DNA of 64,000 nucleotides from an uncultured Pseudophaeobacter sp. (GCA_905479575.1 CAJQNB010000018.1:30888-94887); one strand, 5' to 3'. Shown: positions 6,303 through 15,175, counted from the stretch's first letter. Notes: generated by a model not told the origin, from the sequence alone. Made by a program: numbers and translations.

Positions 6303-8129
6303 TTATGCTGTGAATGTTTCAGATGCAGACCAGTCGGACAGCCCGAGACCTGCACTGCGGTTGCGGATTTCCACCGCGTAGTCTGCCCCGGCAGTCAAAC
6401 CCGTGAGCGCAAAGGTGACCGCCCCCTCATCAGCCTGAACATTGGTCCAGGGCGAGGACGCCGCCGTGAGCTGATAGCGCAGCTCCTGGCTATAGGCGCC
6501 GCTTTGAGCATCCCACCCCACTGTCGCGCTGCCCCCACCTGCCCCGGTGACCACCAGACCCGTTGGCACCGGAATGCCGTTGTCACCCTCGACGCTGTCA
6601 TAGATCGGGCGCCTTGGTTCCTCTGCTGCAGCGTCAAAGGCAAAATCCTCCGGGCTGACCGAATTGGCGGTGAGCGAGAACACCCCCGAGGCCTCGCGGG
6701 TCAGCTCCCCCACCTCAAAGACCGCATCGATCTGCAGTTCCGGATGCACAACCCGGAAGAACCGATGCGCCCTGCCGTCACCGCTCTCACCAGTTCGCCC
6801 ACCAAGGATCTCATAGCCCTGAAAGCCGATGGTCGCGGTGAGCTGGTATTCGGCCAGTTTTGTGCGGGCGAGCCGCTTGTTCAGCCGCGAGATCTGATTG
6901 TGATTGGTGACCATGAAGAGCTGCGGCTCATCCCGGCTAGGCTTGGCCACCTCATTCTCGACCCAGGCTCCGCTGGGGGTTTCGCGCCAGCCGTTTCCCG
7001 GCTCAGTATAGACGCCGGCCACCTCATCCGGCGCATCGGCGCCAAACTCACCGCTGTTCAGCTCCAGCGACAGAAAGTCATCCGGCCCCAGTGTCAGATC
7101 CGGCGCAATCCAGCGTCCCACGGTAAAGCCCACCTTGCCGTCCGTGCGCTCATATAGAAAGGCATCACAGGCCGCCGCCAGAGAGACCCGCTGGCCCTCA
7201 AAATCCTGTTCATCCGACAGGGTGCCGTTCAGCTCCCAGCGGTTCTGCAGATAACCCTCTGCGTTCAGGATCTGCGCGTCACAGGCTTCGGCCTCATCAG
7301 CCACCTCATCCCAATCCACCTCGCGACCCAGGATCTCCACCACCCAATCCGCCAACACCAGGGCAGCATTTGAGGTGAAGCGCCGCCCACCATCGCGCGG
7401 GTCAAAGAGATCCTTCTTGCCATCGATCACTGGCGTATAGGCCCATTGGCGACTTTCCGGGTAGATCTGAGTAAACGAAGACGACGGAGGCCGCGCCGCC
7501 CAGAGCACAGCCCCTGACAGCGTTGCAAAATCGAATTCCTCGGTGATCTCGACAAAGGCATCATTCAGCCCAGGATCAACTTGCTGGCCCGCAGCGCCAT
7601 CAAAGACATTGATCCGGCCATAACCCGCAATCGGGGTCTCTGCGATATTGCTTTTGTCCTGGTCTGCCTCATCTGTCAGCGTCACCAGTCGCTCATCAAG
7701 CCAGTGCTGCACCACACCCTCAATAGGATGCGCCGCCAGAATGGGCACATAAAACCGTTTGTCCTTTGCAAAGCCGGTGAAGCCCAAAAAGCCGCCCTTG
7801 CGGGTGCGCCCATAGACCCATTCTGCATAGGTGACCGGCTGGGCAAAATTGGCCATCTGGACGCTGGGCGGTGGCGATGTGGGCTTGGGCGCAAGCTGCG
7901 CTGCCAGTGCAGACAGACCAATGGCCACAACGGTTTTGACAATGAAGCCACCAACCACCGAGGCCGCAAAAGTCGCGCCTGCAGCATAGGCCGCCGTGGC
8001 GGCAAGCGCAGTACCGCCCGCCACGGTCAAAGCGCCAGCGACCCAGGCCACCACCGGCGCGGCCTGCGCAGGTTGCGGCGTCAGCATGGTACAGCCCAGC
8101 AGGGCGGCAAAGAGCAGGCTACGCTTCAT
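6303..8129 (-). CDS. Tail tip / host-specificity protein (gpJ-like) with hydrophobic N-terminus and FN3 domain
   Basis: Protein of 608 aa. Residues 1-90 are signal-peptide-like and glycine/alanine-rich (MKRSLLFAALLGCTML, then GGTALAATAAYAAG), resembling the hydrophobic tail-assembly protein I of lambda. The central part has the YAEWVYGRTRKGG segment and a hub-like domain as in lambda gpJ and GTA tail-tip proteins. The last 90 residues form a fibronectin type III domain (VPTGLVVTGAGGGSATVGW). It would cap the tail tip and bind the host. Start overlaps the preceding gene's end by 11 bp. Confidence 0.8.
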   Translation of the reverse strand: MKRSLLFAALLGCTMLTPQPAQAAPVVAWVAGALTVAGGTALAATAAYAAGATFAASVVGGFIVKTVVAIGLSALAAQLAPKPTSPPPSVQMANFAQPVTYAEWVYGRTRKGGFLGFTGFAKDKRFYVPILAAHPIEGVVQHWLDERLVTLTDEADQDKSNIAETPIAGYGRINVFDGAAGQQVDPGLNDAFVEITEEFDFATLSGAVLWAARPPSSSFTQIYPESRQWAYTPVIDGKKDLFDPRDGGRRFTSNAALVLADWVVEILGREVDWDEVADEAEACDAQILNAEGYLQNRWELNGTLSDEQDFEGQRVSLAAACDAFLYERTDGKVGFTVGRWIAPDLTLGPDDFLSLELNSGEFGADAPDEVAGVYTEPGNGWRETPSGAWVENEVAKPSRDEPQLFMVTNHNQISRLNKRLARTKLAEYQLTATIGFQGYEILGGRTGESGDGRAHRFFRVVHPELQIDAVFEVGELTREASGVFSLTANSVSPEDFAFDAAAEEPRRPIYDSVEGDNGIPVPTGLVVTGAGGGSATVGWDAQSGAYSQELRYQLTAASSPWTNVQADEGAVTFALTGLTAGADYAVEIRNRSAGLGLSDWSASETFTA

Positions 8130-8565
8130 AGCCCACTCCCCAGATTGCCAAAACCTGCGGGATCAGAATGGGCTTGATGGTGATTGCCCCCCTGCCCCCG
8201 TGATCCTCATTGCGGGTTTTGAAGCCCCAGGCCTCCCCCAGCCACAGCCCCCCACAGGGCGACAACCGCCCCTTGGCATCATAGGCCATGACAATACCGA
8301 TATCACCCGGCGCAGGTGTAGCAACGCGGGGCAGCCCGCCGATCGTGGCCAGGCAGGCCTCGACCGTTGCCACCGGATTGCGCAGAAAGCCGGTCTCACG
8401 TTGGCAGGATCCGCGACTGTCATAAACACCGCGCAGCGCCGCTGCCGGGTCTTTGCCCTTAACTTTCCCGACCCAATCCGCAATCGACAGAACGCAATCC
8501 ATTTCGCCCCAGATAAAGGGCGCGGCGTTCCAGCGGTGCAATTCCTGATACAGCGGTGACATCAT
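8119..8565 (-). CDS. Phage tail assembly protein, DUF6950-like (NlpC/P60-type Cys near N-terminus)
   Basis: Protein of 148 aa. It contains FIWGEMDCVLSIADWV near residue 20, the cysteine box shared by DUF6950 and GTA/phage tail peptidases of NlpC/P60 type. A later PAPGDIGIVMA segment fits the same group. It is encoded between the tail-tip gene and two distal-tail genes, as peptidases are in many siphophages. It may cut peptidoglycan during entry; activity is inferred. The start overlaps the upstream stop. Confidence 0.7.
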   Translation of the reverse strand: MMSPLYQELHRWNAAPFIWGEMDCVLSIADWVGKVKGKDPAAALRGVYDSRGSCQRETGFLRNPVATVEACLATIGGLPRVATPAPGDIGIVMAYDAKGRLSPCGGLWLGEAWGFKTRNEDHGGRGAITIKPILIPQVLAIWGVGYEA

Positions 8566-9149
8566 CCGAATAGCTTCTCTTCTTCAAAAGCGGTTGTAGG
8601 GGCAAACTTCAGTGAGGGATTGGGCGCGCCGGTTAGCCTGGCGTGGCCCTCAGTATTCATCACCAACCGCCCGGCGGCCCGGCGTTTCTCGGTCCAGGCC
8701 TCAAAGCCCAGAGAGATCAAGCGATCCTGCGCCCCACTGGCCGAGAACCGCAGGCTGCGCATGGTGCGCTGCATCCATTGTTTGGGCGGATGCTTGGGCT
8801 TGTAGAAGTCCGCCATGCTGCCGATGGGCTGGAAGAAGAACCGGATGGCGCGGCCTTTGATATAGTCAACACCGAGAGCTTTCACCTCAGAGATCAGATC
8901 ATCCGCTTCTGGGTCCTGAAAGTAGGAGAGCGTGATCGACCCCTCTGGCGCGCGACCCTCAAGAGCGCTCTCAAGCGAGCTGACACTGGCAAGCTGGGTG
9001 CCGTACCACTTGTGACCATTCACATCCGTGAAGACACCATCAGCCCCAATCATGAAGCGCATCGGCCCATCTGGTGTATCCATCTCGCACAGGTCCAGCG
9101 CCCCAAGGATCTCACCTTGAGGATCATACCCTTCAGGGAAAAAGCTCAT
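8562..9149 (-). CDS. Distal tail protein, unrecognised family
   Basis: Protein of 195 aa (MSFFPEGYDPQGEILGALDL). No motif was recognised with certainty. It is translationally coupled on both sides (4-bp overlaps) and lies between the tape-measure and tail-tip genes, where siphophages encode distal-tail and minor tail proteins. The acidic N-terminus and a VSSLESALEGRAPEGSITLS block suggest a structural protein. Function is from position only. Confidence 0.6.
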   Translation of the reverse strand: MSFFPEGYDPQGEILGALDLCEMDTPDGPMRFMIGADGVFTDVNGHKWYGTQLASVSSLESALEGRAPEGSITLSYFQDPEADDLISEVKALGVDYIKGRAIRFFFQPIGSMADFYKPKHPPKQWMQRTMRSLRFSASGAQDRLISLGFEAWTEKRRAAGRLVMNTEGHARLTGAPNPSLKFAPTTAFEEEKLFG

Positions 9150-9805
9150 CTGTTCAGAACCTCACGAAAGTTCAGTTTCACCTGGGCGGCGCGGCTGGTG
9201 TCATAACGCACCCGCCCCATGCCGCCCTCAACCGCTTCAAACAGGCCCATGGCTTCCAGCCGGATCGGATCACCCGCTGCCAGCGCCTCTCGCAGGGGCA
9301 TCTGCACCCCAAGGTCATATACACCCGCCGAGACCTCCAGCACCCAGGTCACGGTGAAGGGCCATAGCCCCTGGCTCATGATCTGGCCGATACGCGGCGC
9401 GGCATCCAAACCCGTCACCCGGATCTGTTCTGCGCCACGATCAGCAGCCTGCGCAGCAAAGCACATCGGCTCAGAGGCAAAGCCCTCACCGGATGCAAAG
9501 CTGGTACCGTCTGCAAAGGTTTGTTCCGCACCGGGTGCGCCAGAAAACCCGATCGGATCCACCATGGGCAGGCGGTAAATTCCCAGCCTCCCCTGCGCCA
9601 TGGCCCGGATCCCGCGCCACTGCGCCAACTCCGCCCCTTCCAAAAACACCGAAGGCGCGCCGGTCCAGCGTGGGAACCGGTTGAACACCGTCGACGAGCC
9701 GCCCCCGGTGTTTTCTCCAAGACCCTGGCCGCGCCAGTCTATATCCCAATCCACCTGCAGGAACTTCAAAAAGCCATCGGGAAGGGTAACAATAGGTCGC
9801 TGCAT
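9146..9805 (-). CDS. Distal/minor tail protein, unrecognised family
   Basis: Protein of 219 aa (MQRPIVTLPDGFLKFLQVDW) rich in aromatic and glycine residues, with a beta-type composition. It follows the tape-measure gene directly, the usual place of the distal tail protein in siphophages. I see no catalytic motif. Stop and start codons overlap with both neighbours, so it belongs to one transcription unit. Confidence 0.6.
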   Translation of the reverse strand: MQRPIVTLPDGFLKFLQVDWDIDWRGQGLGENTGGGSSTVFNRFPRWTGAPSVFLEGAELAQWRGIRAMAQGRLGIYRLPMVDPIGFSGAPGAEQTFADGTSFASGEGFASEPMCFAAQAADRGAEQIRVTGLDAAPRIGQIMSQGLWPFTVTWVLEVSAGVYDLGVQMPLREALAAGDPIRLEAMGLFEAVEGGMGRVRYDTSRAAQVKLNFREVLNR

Positions 9806-11796
9806 CAGCCCTGCCTCGCCAGATGGGTTGCAAGATTGCTGGACGTTTTGCGGTCCTGCATCGCCATCCCCGCAGAGACATGCTGGGCCGAGACATTGCC
9901 GCTGACGTCTTGGATGAGCGGAACCAAATAGCCGCTATCATCGACGCCAACACTCACATGCAGCCGGTTTTGTGCCGCCCCCAGCATCGACCTGGTGGCC
10001 TGCGCTGTGTTCACCTGCGACCCGCGCGGCAGATTCACCAGCTCCGGCCCCCGCTCCCCAACCAGCGCCAACCCGCCAGGTGCTGACAGGGTGCCATTGG
10101 CAAAGCCAAGAATCCCAGAAAGCCCCTCAAAGGCATTGCCAAACAGCGAATTGAACGCACTGTTTGCCAGAGCCGTAGCCACGCTGGACAGCATGTCTGC
10201 CAAAGCCTCCTTTGCGCTCTTGGCACCCGTCACCAGCCCCGCAAAGGCAGACTTGGCCGAAGATTTCACCGACTGCAGACCCTCAGACAGCCCGTCAATC
10301 TCTTCCTTGATCGGTTTAACTCCACCAGCCCCAGCGCCGCCGAGGTTGCCCAGAGCATCTCCGAGGCGATTGGCTGCCGTGGTGCCATCCTCTGTTTCCT
10401 CTGTGGTGCCTTTCAACGCAGCCCGCAGCGCTTCAATGCTTTTCAGAGGCGCATTGGCCGCCTGCGCCAGAGCATCAGCACGCGCACGCCCGGAAGCTGC
10501 CGCCCCACTGTATCGCTCAGCGACCTGTTCAGTGGCAGAAGACCTTGACAGCAATTCAAACGATGAACCGGCCAGCTGGTTCGATAGGTCCCCCATTTTA
10601 GGGACGTTTCTGATCGCACCCGCCAGTGTCCCAAGGAAAGTTGCCCATCGCTCCTGCAGGGAGGCCAGCATAGAGATGAATCCGCCCTTGATCCCGTCCC
10701 AGGTCGCAGACAGAGAGGCCGCCAGAGAAGACGCCCCCAACATCATCCGGTCCCAAACCTCTGCCGCGACACCTTTCAGCAGCGACAAGGCCTCACCAAA
10801 GCCCCCGACCTTGGTCACCATCCGCGAGATCTGATAGACCAATTCCCCCGCAATAACGACCAACGCACCAATGCCGGTCCTGATCAAGGCACCGCGCAGA
10901 AACACCAGTGCCCCGGACAGCGTGGCCGTTGCCAGCTTCGCCGCCACCAGCGCCGCCACATAGCGCACCCCAAAGCCGGTGACCGCCACCGCCAAATAGG
11001 TGGTCAACCGCTGCACATTGGAGGCCAAACCGTCCAGAACCCCGCGCAGTGCGCCACCTGTGCGCAGGCTATTGGTGATCCCCTGCGCCATCTGCCCCAG
11101 GGCAGGCACCAATTCCAGCGCCAGACGCTGGCCAAGGTACTGCGTCACCAGGCCCAGCCGCGCGATGCGGTCATTGGCCTGCTCAATCTTGCCCGCATCA
11201 ACTGAGTTGACCGCAAGCCCGTAGTCCTCGATATCGCGCCGCGCCGTGCGAATGGCCTCGCCGCCGTTCAGCATCAGCAGAACCATTTCCCGATTGCGCA
11301 CTCCAAGGTCGCGTAAGATCGAAGAGGTCTCGCCGGTAGTCAGCCCCAGCGCCTGCACCCGATCGGCAATCAGCGCCAGCTTCTCATCTGCGTCTGACCC
11401 AGAGAACTGCTCAGCCGAGATCCCCAGCGCATCCAGTGCCCGCTGCGCATTGCCAGATTTCCCGATCGAGGCAATCTCGCGGTCAATGGTCTGGATGTCA
11501 TTGGTCATGCTCGACAGGCTCACACCCGCCTCGCCAGCCGCCAGCTCCAGCGCCCGAAAGCCCCCGATCGAGGCGCCGAGGCGACGCGCGGATTTAGCCG
11601 CCCGGTCGAGATCCCGCGCCCCCGCCAGCGCCATGGCCGAGATCGCGCCCCCCGCAGCAGCAGCCACAGCGGCCACCGCAAGGAATTGCTTTCTCATCGC
11701 AGCCAGGGGGGATTTCACCCGCTTGGCACCACGTTCAAACTTGGCGCTGTTCAGCCCCAGATTGACCCGCAGCGCCCCAATAACAGATTTGCCCAT
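9805..11796 (-). CDS. Tail length tape-measure protein
   Basis: Protein of 663 aa from the ATG at 11796, chosen for the ribosome site AGGAGATCTG before it; a start 42 bp further up lacks one. The N-terminus (GALRVNLGLNSAKFERGAKR) matches the start of HK97/GTA-type tape measures. Long helical stretches alternate with hydrophobic segments (residues about 35-60 and 260-320). The C-terminal third is glycine/alanine-rich with FANGTLSAPGGLALVGERGPE, a motif common in tape measures. Its length sets tail length; this one predicts a rather short tail. Stop and start overlap as TGATG with the frameshift ORF upstream. Confidence 0.9.
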   Translation of the reverse strand: MGKSVIGALRVNLGLNSAKFERGAKRVKSPLAAMRKQFLAVAAVAAAAGGAISAMALAGARDLDRAAKSARRLGASIGGFRALELAAGEAGVSLSSMTNDIQTIDREIASIGKSGNAQRALDALGISAEQFSGSDADEKLALIADRVQALGLTTGETSSILRDLGVRNREMVLLMLNGGEAIRTARRDIEDYGLAVNSVDAGKIEQANDRIARLGLVTQYLGQRLALELVPALGQMAQGITNSLRTGGALRGVLDGLASNVQRLTTYLAVAVTGFGVRYVAALVAAKLATATLSGALVFLRGALIRTGIGALVVIAGELVYQISRMVTKVGGFGEALSLLKGVAAEVWDRMMLGASSLAASLSATWDGIKGGFISMLASLQERWATFLGTLAGAIRNVPKMGDLSNQLAGSSFELLSRSSATEQVAERYSGAAASGRARADALAQAANAPLKSIEALRAALKGTTEETEDGTTAANRLGDALGNLGGAGAGGVKPIKEEIDGLSEGLQSVKSSAKSAFAGLVTGAKSAKEALADMLSSVATALANSAFNSLFGNAFEGLSGILGFANGTLSAPGGLALVGERGPELVNLPRGSQVNTAQATRSMLGAAQNRLHVSVGVDDSGYLVPLIQDVSGNVSAQHVSAGMAMQDRKTSSNLATHLARQG

Positions 11797-12131
11797 CAGA
11801 TCTCCTCTGCTCCCCAGCTCCGCGCCAGGAGTTCGCACATCGCCTGCAGGGTCTCAGGCGATTGGGGTTCAACAGGGCCAGCGCCCAGGAATTCATCGAA
11901 AGAAGGCAGCGCATCGACCCGGCTCAGCGCCGCGATATGCCAGACCTGCCAGGCGCGATCCTTATGCTCGCGCTCCAAGCGCTGACCCGCCCCCTTCATC
12001 AGGGCCAGGTACAGGCGCGGCGTCAGAGACCAGAAAGCCGCCGGATCCGGGAACCCAGCGGCCACATAGGCTTCTAACATTTTGATGTAGTTCAGCCCGG
12101 CGCCGTCACCGGGGCTGTCACCGGCTGGCCG
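11796..12131 (-). CDS. Tail assembly chaperone extension (T part), read by -1 frameshift
   Basis: This is the second frame of a lambda G/GT-type pair. It is open without a stop from the slippery site to its TGA at 11796, giving 111 residues that begin RPAGDSPGDGAGLNYIKMLE. The first ATG in this frame (12080) has no ribosome site. The fused product of about 217 aa would be G up to Asn106 followed by this extension. In lambda, GT binds the tape measure and recruits tail-tube subunits during assembly. The gene sits directly before the tape measure, as expected. Confidence 0.8.
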   Translation of the reverse strand, partial: RPAGDSPGDGAGLNYIKMLEAYVAAGFPDPAAFWSLTPRLYLALMKGAGQRLEREHKDRAWQVWHIAALSRVDALPSFDEFLGAGPVEPQSPETLQAMCELLARSWGAEEI

Positions 12132-12448
12132 TTTCCCAACTCTGCGGCCTCGCCACTCGTGGGCATTGCCCCCTCAATCAGCCGCTGCACCACGCTCAGA
12201 TCATGGCTCAGCACATCGCCCGCATCGCACAATGTGGCGTCGGGATGGTGGCGCAGCAGACAGGCGCGCACCAGGTGCCGCAGATCAAGTATAGAGACAT
12301 CGCCCTGCTCCGCCGCCTCAAAAGCCGTCATGGCATCCTTGCCAGTCGCCTCTTCAAACGCGGCCATCGCGTTAAAATCGCAGCGCAGGGTCCAGCTCTT
12401 ACCATTCGCCTGGGCAGTGGTCTCACCAATGAAACGGTTGGCCATCAT
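12092..12448 (-). CDS. Tail assembly chaperone (G-like)
   Basis: Protein of 118 aa with the build of GTA/HK97 tail chaperones (FIGETTAQANGKSWTLRCDF, then FEEATGKDAMTAFEAAEQGD). The ATG at 12448 overlaps the tail-tube stop as ATGA. The gene contains the slippery heptamer near its 3' end and therefore gives two products, the short G form ending at 12092 and the frameshifted GT form. The proline- and valine-rich tail of the short form (PVTAPVTAPG) is low complexity. Confidence 0.82.
   Translation of the reverse strand: MMANRFIGETTAQANGKSWTLRCDFNAMAAFEEATGKDAMTAFEAAEQGDVSILDLRHLVRACLLRHHPDATLCDAGDVLSHDLSVVQRLIEGAMPTSGEAAELGNGQPVTAPVTAPG
12131..12137 (-). promoter_or_regulatory. Programmed -1 ribosomal frameshift site GGGAAAC
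   Basis: In the G frame the codons are TTG GGA AAC, so the heptamer is a correct X XXY YYZ slippery site, G GGA AAC. It differs by one base from the lambda site GGGAAAG. A downstream stem, CAGCCC (12117-12112) with GGGCTG (12098-12093), begins 13 nt after the slip site. Slipping puts the ribosome into the frame of the T part with no stop. Confidence 0.8.
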
Positions 12449-12864
12449 GCCACCGCCAGAACTGGCTTGCCGCTGGGTTTCACCGTCAGCGTTGCCGTCA
12501 TCTTGTCATTGGTCAATTCGCCAAATTCCAGCCCGGTGATTACCGCGTTGAAAGTGAGCGTGGAGGTTTCATCCGGGAAAGTGATCTGGCACCATTTTGT
12601 CCCAGCCTCAAAAGCCGCATCAAGTGTGGCGGCAACCGAGGGCGCAAAGTTCAGACCGATTTTGGCCTCGCTGCCATCCTTCATCCCGGCAATGAATTCC
12701 TTGTAACGATCCGGGCTTTTGAGGTGGGTCTTCTCAACCGCATCCCGCGATTTGCTGGGCGGGGTAATGCTGACCACCCCAGCGATTACCGGGAATGGCC
12801 CCGCTTGATCATCCGCCATTCCAAAGTCGGAGTTATATCCGATATCTGCATCTACCTCAGGCAT
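12445..12864 (-). CDS. Major tail tube protein
   Basis: Protein of 139 aa. Composition and length fit lambda/HK97 tail tube proteins. The pattern DETSTLTFNAVITGLEFGEL followed by MTATLTVKPSGKP is the typical C-terminal beta region. It lies between the tail terminator and the tail chaperone, the standard order. Subunits would stack as hexameric rings to form the tube. The start overlaps the upstream gene by 8 bp and is preceded by a GAGAGAG site. Confidence 0.82.
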   Translation of the reverse strand: MPEVDADIGYNSDFGMADDQAGPFPVIAGVVSITPPSKSRDAVEKTHLKSPDRYKEFIAGMKDGSEAKIGLNFAPSVAATLDAAFEAGTKWCQITFPDETSTLTFNAVITGLEFGELTNDKMTATLTVKPSGKPVLAVA

Positions 12865-13249
12865 TGCTCTCTCTCCAGTTCACCAAAAAATCCATTGAAA
12901 CACGGGCGGCCCGGTCAGGCTCATTTGATCCGCGTTCTGTGTTGTCGCGCGTGGCCTCCAGGAACACGCCCCGAAAGCCACCGCCGCGATATCCATCCAG
13001 GGCATCGCGTACCGCGCGGGCCACTGCTGCAGCATCGCCATAGGTCTCTGCGTAGCAGTCAACCTGCACCCGCCCCTGTGACAGCCCATCAGCCCCCTGC
13101 AGAGTGTGGCCTTCTCGATCGCCAATCAGATGCAAGCAAATGGCCGGGTACGGATCCCCCTGGGGCCGCTTGCCCCAATCCACCCGCACACCGCAGAGCG
13201 CGGCCACCGTCGGCACTCCGCGCAGAAGTGATCGCAGTTCAATTTGCAT
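12857..13249 (-). CDS. Tail terminator, DUF3168-type
   Basis: Protein of 130 aa (MQIELRSLLRGVPTVAALCG) with the DUF3168 layout: an N-terminal helix, a YPAICLHLIGDREGH segment, and a VQVDCYAETYGDAAAVARAV helix. DUF3168/gp17-like proteins end the tail tube and join it to the head. The order of neighbours (HK97 gp10-like before, tail tube after) supports this. Confidence 0.8.
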   Translation of the reverse strand: MQIELRSLLRGVPTVAALCGVRVDWGKRPQGDPYPAICLHLIGDREGHTLQGADGLSQGRVQVDCYAETYGDAAAVARAVRDALDGYRGGGFRGVFLEATRDNTERGSNEPDRAARVSMDFLVNWRESNA

Positions 13250-13252
13250 GGG

Positions 13253-13702
13253 CTATCCTTTCGCGGCCTTGCGCTGCGCGCGAGCCAGTGATTTCTCAAA
13301 CTCCGCCCAGAGATGACCGCCAAGCCGATCCAGCAGCGCCTGCTGATCCTGATCCCAGGCAGGCCGCGCAAAGGGCTGCGGCGCCTGATGCTCATTGCCA
13401 AATTCTGACTGGGTTGCCTGCGGCAATGGCCCCGCCCCCACAAACATCTCCACCGCAGCCCGCTGATCCCGGAACAACGCCCGATGCTCTGCCGCCTGCC
13501 GTTTTGACAGCTTGGTGCTGACCGCAATGCTTTCTTGCAGATCGCCCTCACCGTGCGGCGCACCACTGCGCATCAAATCCGCCATCGGCCCTGCCGCCTT
13601 CATCAGGGATCGGCGTAACACACCCCGCCCCGCTGATTTGCTCAGCTCGTCCAGCGCATCTTCCAATTCGCTGAAACCCTCCAGCTTCATTTCCATGCTC
13701 AT
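13253..13702 (-). CDS. HK97 gp10-like head-tail component
   Basis: Protein of 149 aa. It has the HK97-gp10 signature at the N-terminus (LEGFSELEDALDELSKSAGR, then MKAAGPMADLMRSGAP) and in the C-terminal region (FARPAWDQD). Members take part in tail completion and the head-tail joint. The gene overlaps the next upstream gene by 4 bp. Two in-frame ATGs (13702 and 13696) are possible starts. Confidence 0.82.
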   Translation of the reverse strand: MSMEMKLEGFSELEDALDELSKSAGRGVLRRSLMKAAGPMADLMRSGAPHGEGDLQESIAVSTKLSKRQAAEHRALFRDQRAAVEMFVGAGPLPQATQSEFGNEHQAPQPFARPAWDQDQQALLDRLGGHLWAEFEKSLARAQRKAAKG

Positions 13703-14028
13703 GGCTGCATCTTCACAACGGCGGTGATTTCAAGGATCCGGCCACGGCCAGAAACCTCCTTGATGCCCAAGATCTCAAATTCCTGCGCCCCGGACCTCAG
13801 GCGATGCGCCGCAGTGATCGATGAGGTGAAGGCGGTTTTCTTAACCTTGAACCGCGCCACCAGGTGCGCCGCATCCTGCCCCGCCCGAAACACCTCATCA
13901 GCGCTTGCATCCTCCTTAGAGGCCCAGACTTTTTGGCCGTGCGGCTGATACACGTCTTCGCGCCGCCGCCCATCATCCACCTGCGCTTTGCTCAGAAATT
14001 GAATGCGTGTGTCCAAACGTCCGCCCAT
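13699..14028 (-). CDS. Head-tail joining (head closure) protein
   Basis: Protein of 109 aa beginning MGGRLDTRIQFLSK, with VWASKEDASADEVFRAGQ and a final GRGRILEITAVV strand. This is the layout of the SPP1 gp16-like/phage_H_T_join family that closes the capsid after packaging. It lies between the gp6-like connector and the gp10-like gene, as in HK97 and GTAs. Confidence 0.8.
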   Translation of the reverse strand: MGGRLDTRIQFLSKAQVDDGRRREDVYQPHGQKVWASKEDASADEVFRAGQDAAHLVARFKVKKTAFTSSITAAHRLRSGAQEFEILGIKEVSGRGRILEITAVVKMQP

Positions 14029-14029
14029 A

Positions 14030-14605
14030 TCAAGCCACCTCGCAGGGGCGACGGTAGCGCGCCTGTTTCATCAGCATGCGCACCCCAAAGGACATGCGCG
14101 GCACGTCCTCATTCTCGATCGAGATCCCGGCTTCCAGCCATTCCTTGGCCAGCAAAAAGATCGCCTGCCGCAAACGCTTCGCAGTGGGCGCATCTGCGCC
14201 GCCAACATTAGCCTGCACCCGCAGCAGTTCGGAATGCACAGCATGCCCCGCCCAGGCGTTGCCCAGAACAAGCTGCGGCTCATCATGCGCCTGCTGCACC
14301 CAGACCCCGGCCAATGGCTGATCAACCCAGCCACCTGCACCGTCATCCAGCGCCAGCCCAACCAGCTCCTGCACCGGCAGCACAGGAAACCACCACCGCC
14401 GCCACGCGCTACGCGTGACAACAAATTCCACCCGGCGCGGTGTAAGCGGGCGACCGGTTGCGGTTGCCACAGTGGCCTCCGCCGATTCCAGCGCCAACTG
14501 CGGTGCCGCATCATCCCCGGCATCCTCAGACTGAAAGTGGATCGACCGCTTGAAGTCAGCCAGATCCACACCAGCAGCAATTTCACCCGCTTCAATCACC
14601 CGCAT
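14030..14605 (-). CDS. Head-tail connector (HK97 gp6 / GTA gp6-like)
   Basis: Protein of 191 aa. The N-terminal part (VDLADFKRSIHFQSEDAGDD) and the WW-FPVLPVQEL segment match the gp6-like connector group of phages and gene transfer agents. This protein forms the ring between portal and closure protein. A 1-bp gap separates it from the next gene downstream. Confidence 0.78.
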   Translation of the reverse strand: MRVIEAGEIAAGVDLADFKRSIHFQSEDAGDDAAPQLALESAEATVATATGRPLTPRRVEFVVTRSAWRRWWFPVLPVQELVGLALDDGAGGWVDQPLAGVWVQQAHDEPQLVLGNAWAGHAVHSELLRVQANVGGADAPTAKRLRQAIFLLAKEWLEAGISIENEDVPRMSFGVRMLMKQARYRRPCEVA

Positions 14606-14617
14606 AACTCGCGCCCC

Positions 14618-15100
14618 TTAGCTTTTTGCGCCCTGTTTGGGCGGCGCACCAGGCGCTTTCCCTTTGCCCTGCGTTTCAGGTTCAATCTGTTCAGCGGGGG
14701 TCTTTGCAGGTTCTTCTTCAGAAACGGATTCAACCGCAGCATCCAGTGCCGCCTGCAGTTCTTCCTCGCGCCCCAGCAAAGCCGCCTCCCGCGCGGCCAG
14801 ATCCCGCGCGCGCGCTTCAAGGCCAGACAGACCAACCAGCAACTCTTCTTCGCGGCGCTCAACACTCGCCAATTGATCCGCCATATTCTCGCCAGCCTGG
14901 GCCAGCTCCTGCCGATCGCTTTCCAGCAGATCGATGCCTTCACTAGTGAGAGCAGTCACCTGTTTCACAGGCCCAACAAGCCGCGCGACAGCGCTTGCCC
15001 CAGCGCAGAGCTGTTTGGCCTTTTTCTCATCAAACGCTGCGGTTTCACCTTTGTTGTAGCGGGAATATCCCGCAAGGAATTGCACCAGAATGCGTGTCAT
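14618..15100 (-). CDS. Coiled-coil protein of unknown function in the head operon
   Basis: Protein of 160 aa. Residues 55-120 are strongly helical with heptad-like repeats (DRQELAQAGENMADQLASVE). The C-terminal 40 residues are acidic then Pro/Gly/Lys-rich and probably disordered. The N-terminal 45 residues (LVQFLAGYSRYNKGETAAFD) look like a small conserved phage domain. It follows the capsid gene, where decoration or head-completion proteins are often found. No function is assigned. Confidence 0.6.
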   Translation of the reverse strand: MTRILVQFLAGYSRYNKGETAAFDEKKAKQLCAGASAVARLVGPVKQVTALTSEGIDLLESDRQELAQAGENMADQLASVERREEELLVGLSGLEARARDLAAREAALLGREEELQAALDAAVESVSEEEPAKTPAEQIEPETQGKGKAPGAPPKQGAKS

Positions 15101-15175
15101 CTCACGTCTCCAAATCTCAGGAATAGAAAAGGGCGACCGCTAGGCCGCCCCGATTGTCGTGCTGTTCAGAGGGGT

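Noticed and set aside
12060..12080. Independent start of the second tail chaperone ORF at 12080
   Set aside because: No ribosome site precedes that ATG, and the frame is open up to a correct slippery site, so expression by frameshift explains it better.
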